Positions 10,134 to 19,171 are shown, counted from the stretch's first letter. The stretch is DNA of 64,000 nucleotides from Pectobacterium sp. CFBP8739 (GCF_013449375.1 NZ_JACDRR010000005.1:456156-520155), one strand, 5' to 3'. The notes: generated by a model from the sequence alone, not told the origin. A program made the numbers and translations.

Positions 10134-10325
10134 ATGTTTGCGTTAGTAATATTTGTTTGTTATCTCGGGCATGGCTGTGACGATGTAGTCGTCGGCGCCT
10201 ACAACACCGAAGCGCAGTGTCTGCAAGCGATGGACGAACAACGCCTGCGTCGCGCTGGCTGCTTCCCCATCGAAGAGTATATCGATGGCTTCTGGATTCC
10301 CGCTCAGGAGTACGCTGATTTTTAG
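10134..10325 (+). CDS. yebW: YebW family small protein (DUF1482)
   Basis: The product has 63 residues and matches E. coli YebW in length and along the whole sequence: 'MFALVIFVCYL' at the start, 'YNTEAQCL' in the middle and 'GCFPIEEYIDGFWIPAQEY' near the end. A good ribosome binding site (CTGGAG) precedes the ATG. Four cysteines are present (C9, C15, C28, C43). The function is unknown. It follows rsmF as in E. coli, but yebV, which lies between them there, is absent. Confidence 0.9.
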   Translation: MFALVIFVCYLGHGCDDVVVGAYNTEAQCLQAMDEQRLRRAGCFPIEEYIDGFWIPAQEYADF

Positions 10326-10461
10326 TTTTCCTACCTGAGTTTTCTCATCGACACACACTCAAACCGCCGCATAGCAAAGTGAAGATGATTAGCATGTGCG
10401 GCGTTGTATTCCGTCCCCAGCGAGTTATTGAAAAATAGCGATTCTTTTCTCCTGAGTAATA

Positions 10462-11529
10462 TTATGCTATTAGCGTAAACTCAGCCGGATTCATCCCCAT
10501 TGATATCCCCGCCTCCACGATTTTCTGCCACTCTTGATCGGACAGATAAACACCGCCTGCGTGGCACTGTGTCTGAGAAATACGCTCTGGTTCACCGGAG
10601 ATTAGAATGGGGTGTGCCGGATCGGGTGCCGTTGAAGAACGAACATAATCCAGCATCGCATCATATTCTTTTTGCAGCCACGCCATCGACACCATACTGG
10701 CGGGATCGATAACAATCGTCGTCATGTTATTGACGATCGCCCCCTGACGTTCGTTCTCCGGTTGAATGGTTCCACCACCGGAGAGCAGTCCTGCCAGCAT
10801 TTCAGCCGCTAAAATCAATCCGCCACCTTTATGTTTCGCAATCGGTTTTAAGGCCCCGTGCTTCTCGCCTTCCCACATGACTTTAGGATCGTTAGTAGAC
10901 ACGCCGTGGCAATCCAGCATGACCTCTTCGTCAAAGGTTTTACCTGCCAGATACGCAACGCGGGTTTTCCCCAGCGCCACCACGCTGGTGGCGAAATCCA
11001 GAATAAAGGCCGCATTATGCGCCGTGGGCGGAAACGCAATGCAGATAGGGTTCGTACCAAAACGAGCCTCACTGCCACACCAGGGCGCCACAATCGGGTC
11101 GAGATCGTTAACGTTGACGAAATGTATCGACACGAACCCAGCATCCGCCGCCATTTCCCCATAGGTGCCGATACGCCCTAAATGGCAGGTAGACGACAGC
11201 GTCATTAAACACACGCCCGTTGTTTTCACCCGATCAATAGCCGCCTGCATCGCTTCTTTGCCCGTACGCTGACCAAACCCACGATCGCCAGTAAATTGCA
11301 GTACCGCTCCGCTATCGCGCAGTAAACGCGCAGGGGTATTAGGGTGCATGATGCCTTTCCCGATAAACTCCACATAGTGCGGCAACATCCCCACACCGTG
11401 GCTGTCATGTCCTTTCAGGTTCGCGCTCACAAGGTGCTCAGTGACAATACGGGCTTCGTTTTCTTCACATCCTGCTTTTTGCAATACGCTTTGCATCATC
11501 GCCATCAGACGGCTGACTGAAATCTGCAT
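10462..11529 (-). CDS. Hydroxycarboxylate dehydrogenase, LDH2/MDH2 family (HcxB/YbiC-like)
   Basis: This NAD(P)H-dependent 2-oxo/2-hydroxy acid oxidoreductase has 355 residues. The family signature 'GHDSHGVGMLPHY' near residue 40 includes the catalytic histidine. 'GFVSIHFVNV', 'ARFGTNPICIAFP' and 'FATSVVALGKTRVAYLAGK' are also typical. The overall resemblance is to E. coli YbiC (HcxB) more than to malate dehydrogenases of archaea or to YiaK. AAGGGAAGAGAC supplies the ribosome binding site. It stands alone, with no transporter or pathway partner beside it, so its substrate cannot be inferred. It sits where E. coli has pphA-related sequence and is an insertion relative to that order. Confidence 0.85.
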   Translation of the reverse strand: MQISVSRLMAMMQSVLQKAGCEENEARIVTEHLVSANLKGHDSHGVGMLPHYVEFIGKGIMHPNTPARLLRDSGAVLQFTGDRGFGQRTGKEAMQAAIDRVKTTGVCLMTLSSTCHLGRIGTYGEMAADAGFVSIHFVNVNDLDPIVAPWCGSEARFGTNPICIAFPPTAHNAAFILDFATSVVALGKTRVAYLAGKTFDEEVMLDCHGVSTNDPKVMWEGEKHGALKPIAKHKGGGLILAAEMLAGLLSGGGTIQPENERQGAIVNNMTTIVIDPASMVSMAWLQKEYDAMLDYVRSSTAPDPAHPILISGEPERISQTQCHAGGVYLSDQEWQKIVEAGISMGMNPAEFTLIA

Positions 11530-11763
11530 GTCTCTTCCCTTTATCTACCGATGAGTATTCACAGGTTTCATCCTACTGCGGAACGGGAATGAATAAAATA
11601 TAAACAAATCAAGCAAGATACCAATCAGTGCGATTGCCTTAACCATCTGGTGAAGGCTTTCCCTCAGCAGTACCATCCCCGACGTTGTAAGACGTACACA
11701 GAGACGGCTGACATAGATAGGGTTGCCTGCTTATCGGGCATAGATAATATGGATTTTATTTAA

Positions 11764-12246
11764 ATGAAAAAAACATCGCGTTTTCTTCTGGCGCTTGCTG
11801 GATTATGGATTTCCATTACGACTTATTCGACTGCATCTCCTTCGACTCACGCTGAGGAAGCACGGATACCGGCCATCAAACTGATCAATACCCCCGACAA
11901 TCACTCGGCCTTCGTGACAGGCAGCGTGCCCGCGCTGGAAAAAATCACTGCACAAAAATTTTGGCTCAGTAACTCCACGGAAGCCTGGGAGATGAACGTC
12001 CACCCAGCCCCACGTAAGCAATATGTCATCACGCTGAAGGGTACGCTGAAATTTCGGGTCAGCGATGGTTCTACTTTCCTGCTTTCTCCCGGAACGGTTT
12101 TGATTGCCGCCGATACGCAGGGGGAAGGACATAGCTGGGAGATGGTTGAAGGCACCGAGTGGGTCAGAATTTATATTCCGATTGTGGATGAGAGCGATTA
12201 TTTCATCCCCGACGCATCGAGTGCTGCGGCGGCCAAAGCGCACTGA
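11764..12246 (+). CDS. Secreted cupin-domain protein
   Basis: The product has 160 residues with an apparent signal peptide ('MKKTSRFLLALAGLWISIT', cleavage probably near residue 25-30), so it is probably periplasmic. A single cupin barrel covers about residues 60-145. Motif 1 is 'NVHPAPRKQYVITLKGTLKFRVSDG' in part, and motif 2 ends in 'GTVLIAADTQGEGHSWEM', with candidate metal ligands His, Gln and His. I cannot assign a substrate. No strong ribosome binding site precedes the ATG. It converges on a small charged ORF at 12294-12440 and is not part of the E. coli order here. Confidence 0.75.
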   Translation: MKKTSRFLLALAGLWISITTYSTASPSTHAEEARIPAIKLINTPDNHSAFVTGSVPALEKITAQKFWLSNSTEAWEMNVHPAPRKQYVITLKGTLKFRVSDGSTFLLSPGTVLIAADTQGEGHSWEMVEGTEWVRIYIPIVDESDYFIPDASSAAAAKAH

Positions 12247-12293
12247 TTTTCTTTTCCGCATGACATTGGCGGCAGAAATCTGTCGCCAACCTA

Positions 12294-12440
12294 TTAATCC
12301 TTATCCGCATCAAAGGGATCCTCAACATCATCTTTGCTGTCATCGCGTTTGCGAGGAATTTCTCCCCGATCTTTCGGCGCGTCTTTTGCCGGATGATCCT
12401 TTTCATCCTTGTGTTTGGTGTCTGCATTTTTCTCAGTCAT
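12294..12440 (-). CDS. Small highly charged protein, 48 residues
   Basis: The ORF begins 'MTEKNADTKHKDEKD' and ends 'DVEDPFDADKD'. It is made almost only of Lys, Asp, Glu, Arg and Pro, with no hydrophobic core, so it should be disordered. A near-ideal ribosome binding site (GGGAGGA) lies seven bases upstream of the ATG, which is the main reason to believe it is translated. It converges on the cupin gene. I recognise no characterised family and propose no function. Confidence 0.6.
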   Translation of the reverse strand: MTEKNADTKHKDEKDHPAKDAPKDRGEIPRKRDDSKDDVEDPFDADKD

Positions 12441-12692
12441 CGTTTTCCTCCCATCGCATCGTATTTTATTAACATTGTGTTCTATTAATTTAGTCGATAA
12501 TCGCTACAAACGGGGCATGAATCTTCCGATTCCGTTGTGAAAAAGATATTTTTATATAAGAGAGAACAATTATTTTCGTTATTTATAAAATAGCTAGCGA
12601 AGGGGAATATCTGTAGGTGATACGAAGAAAGATATATTTTCCGATGATTTCTGAAAATAACATCTGCTGAAGATACAGTATAAGGTTTAAAC
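12441..12692. other. AT-rich stretch between the small charged ORF and the csp terminator
   Basis: No convincing gene. A 69-codon minus-strand frame (12485-12694) starts inside the csp terminator, lacks a ribosome binding site and has a composition of AT-rich noise. The stretch should carry the promoter of the 48-residue ORF. Confidence 0.4.
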
Positions 12693-12721
12693 AAAAACCC
12701 CCAGCTTCGCGCCAGGGGTTC
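12693..12721 (-). terminator. Terminator of the cold-shock gene
   Basis: AACCCC(T) / (G)GGGGTT arms around a loop containing TTCG-like sequence are followed on the minus strand by TTTTTG. It lies 100 bases downstream of the csp stop. Confidence 0.75.
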
Positions 12722-12821
12722 TTTATTACTTCTCTTGACTGCTCCGGCTTAAACCATCATCGCTATCGCAAGAAAAGCATCACGTCAAATTTATAGTGCA
12801 GCTCTATTACGGCGCGACTTA

Positions 12822-13034
12822 TTACAGTGCGACAACGTTGCCAGCTGCTGGGCCTTTCTGGCCATTTTCAATCGTGAACTCAACTTTTTGGCCTTCGTCC
12901 AGCGTTTTGAAATCGTTGCTCTGAATAGCAGAGAAATGTACGAATACATCTTTGCTGCCATTGTCAGGAGTAATGAAGCCAAAACCTTTACCCGCGTCAA
13001 ACCATTTTACTAAACCAGTCATTTTATTAGACAT
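12822..13034 (-). CDS. CspA-family cold-shock RNA chaperone (CspG/CspB-like)
   Basis: The product has 70 residues: a single-stranded nucleic acid binding OB fold that melts mRNA structure. RNP1 ('KGFGFI') and RNP2 ('VFVHF') are intact. The start '[12 protein letters not shown]' is that of the cold-inducible CspA/B/G/I group rather than of the constitutive CspC/CspE ('MAKIKGQ', 'MSKIKGN'). The start at 13034 was chosen for this reason, although the frame is open further upstream. The 160-base leader strongly resembles that of cspA (see 13035-13200), so cold induction by the leader thermosensor is expected. Confidence 0.92.
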   Translation of the reverse strand: MSNKMTGLVKWFDAGKGFGFITPDNGSKDVFVHFSAIQSNDFKTLDEGQKVEFTIENGQKGPAAGNVVAL

Positions 13035-13200
13035 AGAAATTACCTTAATTTTTATAGCGCCTTCCGGCAAATAGGGCCTGTGCACAGAATTTAATTAGCA
13101 ACGAGAAGGAGGCTCAAAAGAAGGGATATCTATGGATAACACTTGGAAATGAGAACTGCTTTACTAAACTGCTTTTTAGGTCTGCGAATCAAACCGACGA
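13035..13200 (-). promoter_or_regulatory. cspA-type 5' leader with cold box (RNA thermosensor)
   Basis: Read on the minus strand, the leader begins near 13197 with a CGGTTTGATTCGCAGACC stretch that parallels the E. coli cspA cold box region CGGTTTGACGTACAGACC. It continues with AAGCAGT-TAGTAA and GTTATC blocks in the same order as in cspA. Just before the gene, GCCGGAAGGCGC and AAGGTAAT match the conserved end of the cspA leader. The total length, about 160 nt, is also that of cspA. The comparison is from memory of the E. coli sequence. A promoter with TTAATA as -10 lies just upstream, near 13203. Confidence 0.75.
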
Positions 13201-13355
13201 GCTATTAACGCATGTATAAATATCTTTAGCAAGCATTTATTTTTAATTTATCTAAAAAGCCTATCCAAAGCTAAATCTGCCAACCTCTGAAGGAAAGGAT
13301 AAATCAAGAAAGTTACGGGTTAAATGTACTTTTTCATCCATTAACGTTTTAAATC

Positions 13356-13458
13356 AAAAAAAAGACTGAACACGATTCCTGTATTCAGTCTAGGGAAATG
13401 GCTCTAGGGAGAGCCGTGCGCTAAAAGTTGGCATTTATACAAGCTGAACTAGCCCTGT
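13356..13458 (-). ncRNA. sdsR: SdsR (RyeB) small RNA
   Basis: The minus strand from about 13458 to 13356 matches E. coli SdsR along its length. The internal core ATGCCAACTTTTAGCGCACG is identical as I remember it; an AGAGCCATTTCCC block follows; then the terminator GACTGAATAC..GTGTTCAGTC runs into eight Us. The length (about 103 nt) fits the 104 nt of E. coli. It lies between yebY and a region replacing pphA, the same position as in E. coli. The promoter element CTATGCTTAAG at 13462-13472 has the C at -13 and the TAA extension typical of sigma-S promoters. SdsR is an Hfq- and ProQ-bound, stationary-phase sRNA that represses several mRNAs, including mutS. An antisense RyeA/SraC RNA may be encoded opposite. 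Confidence 0.9.
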
Positions 13459-13461
13459 AGA

Positions 13462-13472
13462 CTTAAGCATAG
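13462..13472 (-). promoter_or_regulatory. Sigma-S type -10 element of sdsR
   Basis: On the minus strand the sequence reads CTATGCTTAAG, the extended -10 pattern preferred by sigma-S, about 7 bases before the expected 5' end of SdsR. No good -35 hexamer is needed or seen. Confidence 0.65.
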
Positions 13473-13593
13473 CCAACTCCCTCGCGTTTTCCAGCTTTAA
13501 CCTACTCGCAATCATCACAAATGGAACAGATTTCACACTTTATCTTAACCATAAATAAGTAATTATTTAACATCAATAGGTAAATCAATCACT

Positions 13594-13950
13594 TCATGGT
13601 TTAGCGTCTGGCTTACACAACTGCTCTGCACGTTCGATAAATGGCTGAAGGCTTTTTTTCTGTCCAGGATGCTTAGGATCGTCCAGCCAGATCGCGTCTA
13701 TCGGCTGCGCACTCACCTGCCCAGATTTCATTTGCGCAATGGCAACATCGTTTAGCGGGTATTGCATCAGCGTCCCGGTATGTAAGGCGTACAGCGCATT
13801 ACCAGGGCGGCAAATCAATTGAACTTCTTCACGTGTGAAAGCCCAACGATCGCCGTATTCCAGCCGGCTGATATTTGCCAGCTTGGCAGCAGCAAACGCA
13901 TTCACAGAAAGTGAGGTAAGCACGATAGATAGCAAAAATTTCTTCATCAT
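13594..13950 (-). CDS. yebY: YebY family secreted protein (DUF2511)
   Basis: The product has 118 residues with a signal peptide ('[20 protein letters not shown]'), so it is periplasmic. It matches E. coli YebY throughout, with '[22 protein letters not shown]', 'QYPLNDVA' and '[13 protein letters not shown]' as the clearest blocks. Two cysteines (in 'LICRPG' and 'AEQLCKP') could form a disulfide. In E. coli yebY lies with yebZ (copper-related membrane protein) and yobA; neither neighbour is present here. The function is unknown. Confidence 0.9.
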   Translation of the reverse strand: MMKKFLLSIVLTSLSVNAFAAAKLANISRLEYGDRWAFTREEVQLICRPGNALYALHTGTLMQYPLNDVAIAQMKSGQVSAQPIDAIWLDDPKHPGQKKSLQPFIERAEQLCKPDAKP

Positions 13951-14233
13951 GGTATTCCCGACATGGCGTATTCAGACAATGATGTGTGTGAGTTTTGCAG
14001 CCTTATCTGAATCAGAGAAAGACAGCCTCAAACCTTATAAAACAGAATGTTGTATATCACTACTGAGGCGATCATAGCGACAGAGGGAGATGAAGTCGAG
14101 CGCGACGTCAGGAATCGCATTAATGGTCTGATACCGGCAGAAAGGTCATTCAGGAGGAGGAAATGGCGGGATAAAGAGAACAGTATCCCGCATCATTCAA
14201 ATCATCATTGGCCGACAGAAGCGCCGCTTGTCA
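13951..14233. other. Intergenic region between yebY and ftnA
   Basis: I see no gene. A GCGGGATA / TATCCCGC hairpin at 14166-14191 lies downstream of ftnA on its strand and may end that transcript, though no U-tract follows. Confidence 0.4.
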
Positions 14234-14740
14234 TTAGGCTGACGGTGCCGCCGTAGACATTTTTTTCAGGTCCTGATCGATGAAGAACAGGCCGCCTTCG
14301 CTGGCTTTGACCAGAGCCAGTTTGTCCAGAATGGAACGGAACAGCTTCTCTTCTTCGTGCTGTTCAGCAACGTACCATTGCAGGAAGTTAAACGTGGAGT
14401 AATCCTGCAACGCCATCGCGGCATGTGCCAGCTCATTAATTTTTGCTGTAATCAGTTGTTCGTGTTCATAGGTCTGCTTGAAAACATCAGCCAGTGAATC
14501 GAAATCAATTGGCGGTGCGGCAATCGCGCCTAATACAGGCAGGCTTCCCGTGTCGTCCAGGTAGTCAAACAGGCGCTGCATATGCTGCATCTCTTCCTGA
14601 GAATGTATTTTCAGGAAACTGGATGCGCCTTCAAAGCCTTTGTCACCGCACCATGCGCTCATCTGCAGATACAAATTCGCGGAATAAAATTCCAGATTAA
14701 GTTGCTCATTCAGCTTCTGAATCATTTCTTTTTTTAACAT
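14234..14740 (-). CDS. ftnA: Ferritin FtnA (iron storage)
   Basis: This bacterial non-heme ferritin assembles into a 24-mer shell that oxidises Fe2+ and stores ferric mineral in the cytoplasm. The product has 168 residues against 165 in E. coli. Ferroxidase ligands are visible as E17, E50 and H53 ('[11 protein letters not shown]', '[16 protein letters not shown]'), with '[17 protein letters not shown]' and '[16 protein letters not shown]' supplying the others. A Fur-box-like sequence lies about 180 bases upstream (14920-14938). It is monocistronic. Confidence 0.96.
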   Translation of the reverse strand: MLKKEMIQKLNEQLNLEFYSANLYLQMSAWCGDKGFEGASSFLKIHSQEEMQHMQRLFDYLDDTGSLPVLGAIAAPPIDFDSLADVFKQTYEHEQLITAKINELAHAAMALQDYSTFNFLQWYVAEQHEEEKLFRSILDKLALVKASEGGLFFIDQDLKKMSTAAPSA

Positions 14741-15111
14741 GCTAACTCCCTATTTTCCCGGCAGGTGAAATTATTCAGGGCATTATGCCTGAAAAATAAA
14801 ATAAAGAACACTTTATTAACATTGCGACAGGATTAATAAAAACAAGCAACGAAAACAAAGTGTTACACTGGTTGTTATTGATATTTATTATCACTTAAAT
14901 CTTATTGAGATATATTACTGCGAATCATTTTTATTATCAAAAATAACAACAAGGGTTTATATCAATCATGAAAAGTCTATATTAAAAATGATTCCCATTT
15001 CGCAATCAGAATAATAAACATCCACATAACAAGGTGAACACTTGCCATTTTTCTGTTGCTACTTTACCGTGGCGCACATGAGTCTGTGATCAATCGGCAG
15101 GAGAAAATGGT
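14741..15111. other. AT-rich intergenic region between divergent ftnA and holE
   Basis: A promoter-bearing gap with several TTATCA-type tracts. A possible Fur site is listed separately. No RNA gene or ORF with a plausible ribosome binding site was seen. Confidence 0.5.
14920..14938 (-). promoter_or_regulatory. Possible Fur box upstream of ftnA
   Basis: The minus strand reads GATAATAAAAATGATTCGC, which matches 14 of 19 positions of the classical Fur consensus. In E. coli Fur activates ftnA by displacing H-NS from a site well upstream, which would suit this position. The region is AT-rich, so a chance match is possible. Confidence 0.35.
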
Positions 15112-15342
15112 ATGGGATACAATCTGGCAGAATTGTCCAAAGAGGATATGGATAAAGTTAACGTGGATTTGGCAGCATCAGGCGTTGCCTTCAAAGAGCG
15201 TTACAATATGCCGGTCATTCCAGAGGCTGTTGAGAGAGAGCAGCCCGATCACCTGCGTAACTACTTTCGCGAACGCGTGATGTTTTATCGCCAACGTTCA
15301 CTCCAGTTCTCACGTTTGCCCTACGAGCCGAAGTCTAAGTAG
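15112..15342 (+). CDS. holE: DNA polymerase III theta subunit
   Basis: Theta binds and stabilises the epsilon proofreading subunit in the polymerase III core. The product has 76 residues, the same as in E. coli, and matches throughout: '[20 protein letters not shown]', '[15 protein letters not shown]', '[11 protein letters not shown]'. A GGCAGGAG ribosome binding site precedes the ATG. The very N-terminus ('[12 protein letters not shown]') differs from the E. coli protein. Confidence 0.95.
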   Translation: MGYNLAELSKEDMDKVNVDLAASGVAFKERYNMPVIPEAVEREQPDHLRNYFRERVMFYRQRSLQFSRLPYEPKSK

Positions 15343-15462
15343 GCTTATCCTCTCATTCCAACCTACGACGACCTTGCCGTGGAAAATATCCCTTTCCGCA
15401 GGTTACATTCTTACACAGCAAAAACCATTTTCTACTTGCATCTCGGCCCGCACAGGAGGTTA

Positions 15463-15507
15463 ATGGAGTGGCAACCTAACCTTTTATCTAAACGAGGCAA
15501 GATATGA
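15463..15507 (+). CDS. 14-codon micro-ORF overlapping the next small ORF
   Basis: MEWQPNLLSKRGKI is preceded by AGGAGG, the strongest Shine-Dalgarno sequence in this region, though only three bases separate it from the ATG. Its TGA overlaps the ATG of the following ORF (ATGA), the classic arrangement for translational coupling. It may act as a leader for the 36-residue ORF rather than make a functional peptide. Confidence 0.35.
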   Translation: MEWQPNLLSKRGKI

Positions 15508-15614
15508 GTAAAGGACTGGATAGCAAAAAGAACAGTAAGAAGAAACCGCTGAAAACGGCCGCCGAAAAGCGGGCTGACAAAAGAGCGAAGAAAACGCAGG
15601 CTGATATTACCTAG
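15504..15614 (+). CDS. Small lysine-rich basic protein, 36 residues
   Basis: The ORF begins 'MSKGLDSKKNSKKKPLKT' and ends 'RAKKTQADIT'; about 14 of 36 residues are Lys or Arg. An ACGAGG ribosome binding site lies six to seven bases upstream. It is predicted to be soluble, strongly basic and mostly disordered or helical, as expected for a nucleic-acid or ribosome binding peptide, but no function is known to me. It lies between holE and the convergent ptrB, where E. coli has yobB and exoX. Confidence 0.6.
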   Translation: MSKGLDSKKNSKKKPLKTAAEKRADKRAKKTQADIT

Positions 15615-15663
15615 GTGTTGATAACCTCAGTTTTGGTCACCGAAGTGATGCGCCGAGCCAATC

Positions 15664-15689
15664 GGGTAAACCCGAAAATGGGTTTACCC
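15664..15689. terminator. Hairpin between the lysine-rich ORF and ptrB
   Basis: GGGTAAACCC and GGGTTTACCC form a perfect 10-bp stem with a 6-base loop in the short gap between convergent genes. The U-tract is poor on both strands. Confidence 0.45.
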
Positions 15690-15709
15690 TCATAGCTATG
15701 TTTTATCCC

Positions 15710-17761
15710 TTATCCGCGATCGTCCTCAGGCATTTCAAGCACCATCAGCAGAAAAGCATATTCCAACGCAATATCATCATAGCGTTTAAAACGACCGGAT
15801 TTTCCGCCGTGCCCGGCATCCATGTCGGTGTATAGCAACACCAGACGATCATCCGTTTTGACTTCCCGCAATTTCGCCACCCACTTAGCAGGCTCCCAAT
15901 ACTGCACCTGAGAATCGTGCAGCCCGGTCGTCACCAGCAAATGTGGGTAACGCTGCGCGACAACACCGTCATAGGGGCTGTATTGTTTGATGTAGTCATA
16001 GTAGGTTTTCTCATTCGGATCGCCCCACTCGTCATACTCACCAGTCGTCAGCGGGATAGACTCATCCAGCATCGTCGTCAGCACATCAACGAAGGGAACC
16101 TGAGCGACAACGCCTTTAAACAGTTCGGGCGCCATATTCACCACCGCGCCCATCAATAATCCTCCCGCACTACCGCCCATTGCGAACATGTTTTTCCTGT
16201 CGCCATAGCCTTTTGCTATCAATGCCTGCGACACATCGATGAAGTCCGTGAAGGAGTGCATTTTATTGAGTAATCGGCCATCGTCGTACCACTGTTGCCC
16301 CAGTTCGCCGCCGCCGCGAATGTGCGTTAAGGCGAAAATGAACCCTCGGTCCAACAGGCTCAAGCGACTCACGCTGAAATCCGGATCCAGACTATGGCTA
16401 TAAGCGCCGTAGCCGTAGACCAGTATCGGGTTCTTACCTGGGCTGAAATGATCGCGATGATAAACAAGAGAAACGGGAACTTCGACGCCATCCCGAACGG
16501 TAATCCACACGCGTTCGCTTCGATAATTATCCGAAGAGAAGTCTTTCACCTCGGCTTGTTTAAGTAATTGCTGTTCGCCCGTATCCAGATTCAATTCATA
16601 CTGCGTGCTGGGGGTTGTCATTGACGAATAGCCATACCGCATCAATGCCGTTTCTGGCGTAGGGTTGTAAGACAACCACGTCACATAGCTCGCGTCATTG
16701 AAGGTGATCGCTTTTTCTTCCTGCGTATGCCAGTGAATCTGGCGCAGGCTAGTCAATCCGCGATCTCTTTCTTCGACCACCAGCCAGTCGCGGAACAGCT
16801 CAAATCCTTCCAGCACACGATTTTCACGTGGTGCAATCAGCGTTTCCAGCGTTTGTTCATCAGGTTTGTCTGATCGGTAGAGGCCAAAGTTTTTTCCTTC
16901 CCGATTAGAACGCAGATAAAACTTGCCCTGATAGTGATCGATGCCGTATTCATGATCTTTCCGGCGTGGAATGCAGACCTGCGGCACAGCATCCGAGCGT
17001 GTCGCGTCGAGCAATAACACCTCCGTCGTTGTGGTGCTGCTGAGATAAATAGAGATGTAGTGCTCTGATGTCGTTTTACTCAGGCTGACATAATAGGTGT
17101 CGTCTTTCTCTTCATATACAAGTTCATCCTGTGCAGGATCGCTCCCCAGCCGATGACGATAGACTTGATACGGCAGTAGCGTTTGCTCGTGTTTACGAAC
17201 GTAATACAGAACCGTCGAATCCGCCGACCATTCCGCTCCCGCCGTGACATTTTCGATCACATCCGGTAGCCACTCGCCGCTGTTCAGATCGCGAAAACGA
17301 AGCGTGTACTGCCGACGGGATAGAAAATCTTCCGAGAGTGCCAGCAATCTATTGTCGGGGCTAACTTCAAGCGCGCCAAGGCTATAAAACTCATGCCCTT
17401 CTGCACGTTGGTTCCCGTCCAGTAGTGTGTCCCACGCGTCCGTTTCTTGCTCAGGCTGGCGCAGATAGATGGCGTACTCTTTGCCCGGCTCATAACGACT
17501 TTGATAACGATAACCCTTTCTGACATACGGCACAGACATATCCGTTGACGGGATACGCTTAACCATTTCGTCATACAACGACCGTTTACGCGCCTCATAG
17601 GGAGCCATAACAGCATCGCTATAGGCATTTTCCTGCTCCAGATAGGCCAGCACCTGCGGATCGGCGCGCTGGTCATCACGCAGCCAGTAATAATTGTCGA
17701 TACGCGTATCGCCATGCATGCTCATCACATGAGGGCGTTTTTCAGCTTGCGGTGTTTTCAT
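15710..17761 (-). CDS. ptrB: Oligopeptidase B (protease II)
   Basis: This cytoplasmic serine peptidase of family S9A cleaves short peptides after Arg or Lys. The product has 683 residues from the ATG at 17761 ('[20 protein letters not shown]'), close to the 686 of E. coli. The frame extends 25 codons further upstream but without homology. The N-terminal seven-bladed propeller covers about residues 1-400. The catalytic domain shows '[14 protein letters not shown]' with the nucleophile near residue 530, and '[13 protein letters not shown]' with the catalytic histidine near the C-terminus. It is divergent from purT. Confidence 0.96.
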   Translation of the reverse strand: MKTPQAEKRPHVMSMHGDTRIDNYYWLRDDQRADPQVLAYLEQENAYSDAVMAPYEARKRSLYDEMVKRIPSTDMSVPYVRKGYRYQSRYEPGKEYAIYLRQPEQETDAWDTLLDGNQRAEGHEFYSLGALEVSPDNRLLALSEDFLSRRQYTLRFRDLNSGEWLPDVIENVTAGAEWSADSTVLYYVRKHEQTLLPYQVYRHRLGSDPAQDELVYEEKDDTYYVSLSKTTSEHYISIYLSSTTTTEVLLLDATRSDAVPQVCIPRRKDHEYGIDHYQGKFYLRSNREGKNFGLYRSDKPDEQTLETLIAPRENRVLEGFELFRDWLVVEERDRGLTSLRQIHWHTQEEKAITFNDASYVTWLSYNPTPETALMRYGYSSMTTPSTQYELNLDTGEQQLLKQAEVKDFSSDNYRSERVWITVRDGVEVPVSLVYHRDHFSPGKNPILVYGYGAYSHSLDPDFSVSRLSLLDRGFIFALTHIRGGGELGQQWYDDGRLLNKMHSFTDFIDVSQALIAKGYGDRKNMFAMGGSAGGLLMGAVVNMAPELFKGVVAQVPFVDVLTTMLDESIPLTTGEYDEWGDPNEKTYYDYIKQYSPYDGVVAQRYPHLLVTTGLHDSQVQYWEPAKWVAKLREVKTDDRLVLLYTDMDAGHGGKSGRFKRYDDIALEYAFLLMVLEMPEDDRG

Positions 17762-17901
17762 CGCGTCGGATCTCGTTGTCTTAACATAAAACGTTAACTC
17801 TACAAGAAGAGTGGCACGATTGATCGGCAATGCCAAGGCACGCCCTTATCACTTGGTGCGCTTTTGCGCACCGCATTCCAATCATGCCCTCTTTAATGCG
17901 C

Positions 17902-17917
17902 ACGCAAACGTTTTCGT
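17902..17917 (+). promoter_or_regulatory. PurR operator upstream of purT
   Basis: ACGCAAACGTTTTCGT differs from the consensus PurR operator ACGCAAACGTTTGCGT at one position. It overlaps the promoter, whose -10 TATACT lies at 17919-17924. This predicts repression of purT by PurR with hypoxanthine or guanine, as in E. coli. Confidence 0.85.
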
Positions 17918-17960
17918 TTATACTGCGGCTATTTTTCACAACCCGATCAGGTATAAGGTT

Positions 17961-19139
17961 ATGTTAACGATTGGAACCGCCCTGCGTGCGGATGCCACAC
18001 GAGTGATGCTGCTTGGCTCCGGTGAATTAGGCAAAGAAGTGGCGATTGAGTGTCAGCGCCTGGGAATCGAAGTGATTGCGGTCGATCGCTATGCCGATGC
18101 CCCCGCCATGCAGATTGCGCATCGCAGCCACGTCATCAATATGTTGGATGGCGATGCATTGAAAGCGCTGGTTGAAGCCGAACGTCCTGATTATATCGTG
18201 CCGGAAATTGAGGCTATCGCCACCGACATGCTGGTCACGTTGGAAAAGCAGGGTCACCATGTTGTTCCCTGCGCCGAAGCCACACGCCTGACGATGAACC
18301 GTGAAGGTATCCGCCGTCTGGCAGCCGAAACGCTCGGCGTTCCTACCTCCACCTACCGTTTTGCCGATAGCGAAGAGAGTTTTCGTCAGGCCGTAGATGC
18401 GATTGGTTATCCCTGCATTGTGAAACCGGTCATGAGTTCATCCGGCAAAGGGCAAAGCCTGATTCGCTCTGCGGAACAATTAGCGCAAGCGTGGAACTAC
18501 GCCCAACAGGGCGGACGCGCAGGCGGTGGGCGTGTCATCGTGGAAGGGTTGGTGAATTTTGATTTTGAGATCACGCTGCTAACCATCCATGCCGTTGACG
18601 GTATTCATTTCTGTGCGCCTATCGGGCATCGTCAGGAAGATGGCGATTATCGTGAATCCTGGCAGCCACAGCAGATGAGTGCACTGGCGCAAGAGCGCGC
18701 GCAAAAGATGGCCAGCGATGTTGTGAAAGCGCTCGGTGGCTATGGTCTCTTTGGTGTTGAACTGTTCGTCTGTGGCGATGAGGTCATCTTCAGCGAAGTG
18801 TCCCCTCGTCCGCACGATACTGGCATGGTAACGATGATTTCTCAGGATCTCTCCGAGTTTGCCTTGCACGTTCGCGCGTTTCTAGGGTTACCCATTGGCG
18901 CAGTTCGTCAATATGGCGCATCGGCTTCCGCTGTGATTTTACCGGAACTCGATAGCAATAATGTGCGCTATCAGGGGCTGGAAAGTGCACTACTCCCTCA
19001 TACGCAAATTCGCCTGTTTGGTAAGCCGGATATCAGCGGTAAACGTCGCATGGGCGTCGCATTAGCCAGCGCAGAAACCACGGACGATGCGGTGGCAATC
19101 GCCAAGCGCGTCGCGGCAGGTGTAAAAGTCAGCGGCTGA
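17961..19139 (+). CDS. purT: Formate-dependent phosphoribosylglycinamide formyltransferase PurT
   Basis: PurT converts GAR to formyl-GAR using formate and ATP in purine synthesis, as an alternative to folate-dependent PurN. The product has 392 residues from the ATG at 17961, identical in length to E. coli PurT; the open frame upstream of it is not coding. ATP-grasp features are '[15 protein letters not shown]', '[19 protein letters not shown]' and '[15 protein letters not shown]'. The PurR operator at 17902-17917 indicates control by purine supply. Confidence 0.97.
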   Translation: MLTIGTALRADATRVMLLGSGELGKEVAIECQRLGIEVIAVDRYADAPAMQIAHRSHVINMLDGDALKALVEAERPDYIVPEIEAIATDMLVTLEKQGHHVVPCAEATRLTMNREGIRRLAAETLGVPTSTYRFADSEESFRQAVDAIGYPCIVKPVMSSSGKGQSLIRSAEQLAQAWNYAQQGGRAGGGRVIVEGLVNFDFEITLLTIHAVDGIHFCAPIGHRQEDGDYRESWQPQQMSALAQERAQKMASDVVKALGGYGLFGVELFVCGDEVIFSEVSPRPHDTGMVTMISQDLSEFALHVRAFLGLPIGAVRQYGASASAVILPELDSNNVRYQGLESALLPHTQIRLFGKPDISGKRRMGVALASAETTDDAVAIAKRVAAGVKVSG

Positions 19140-19171
19140 TAGACTGCTGCCAACTGGGTAAGACATGAGAT

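Noticed and set aside
12485..12694. 69-codon minus-strand frame in an AT-rich gap
   Set aside because: It would start inside the csp terminator, has no ribosome binding site and no recognisable features.
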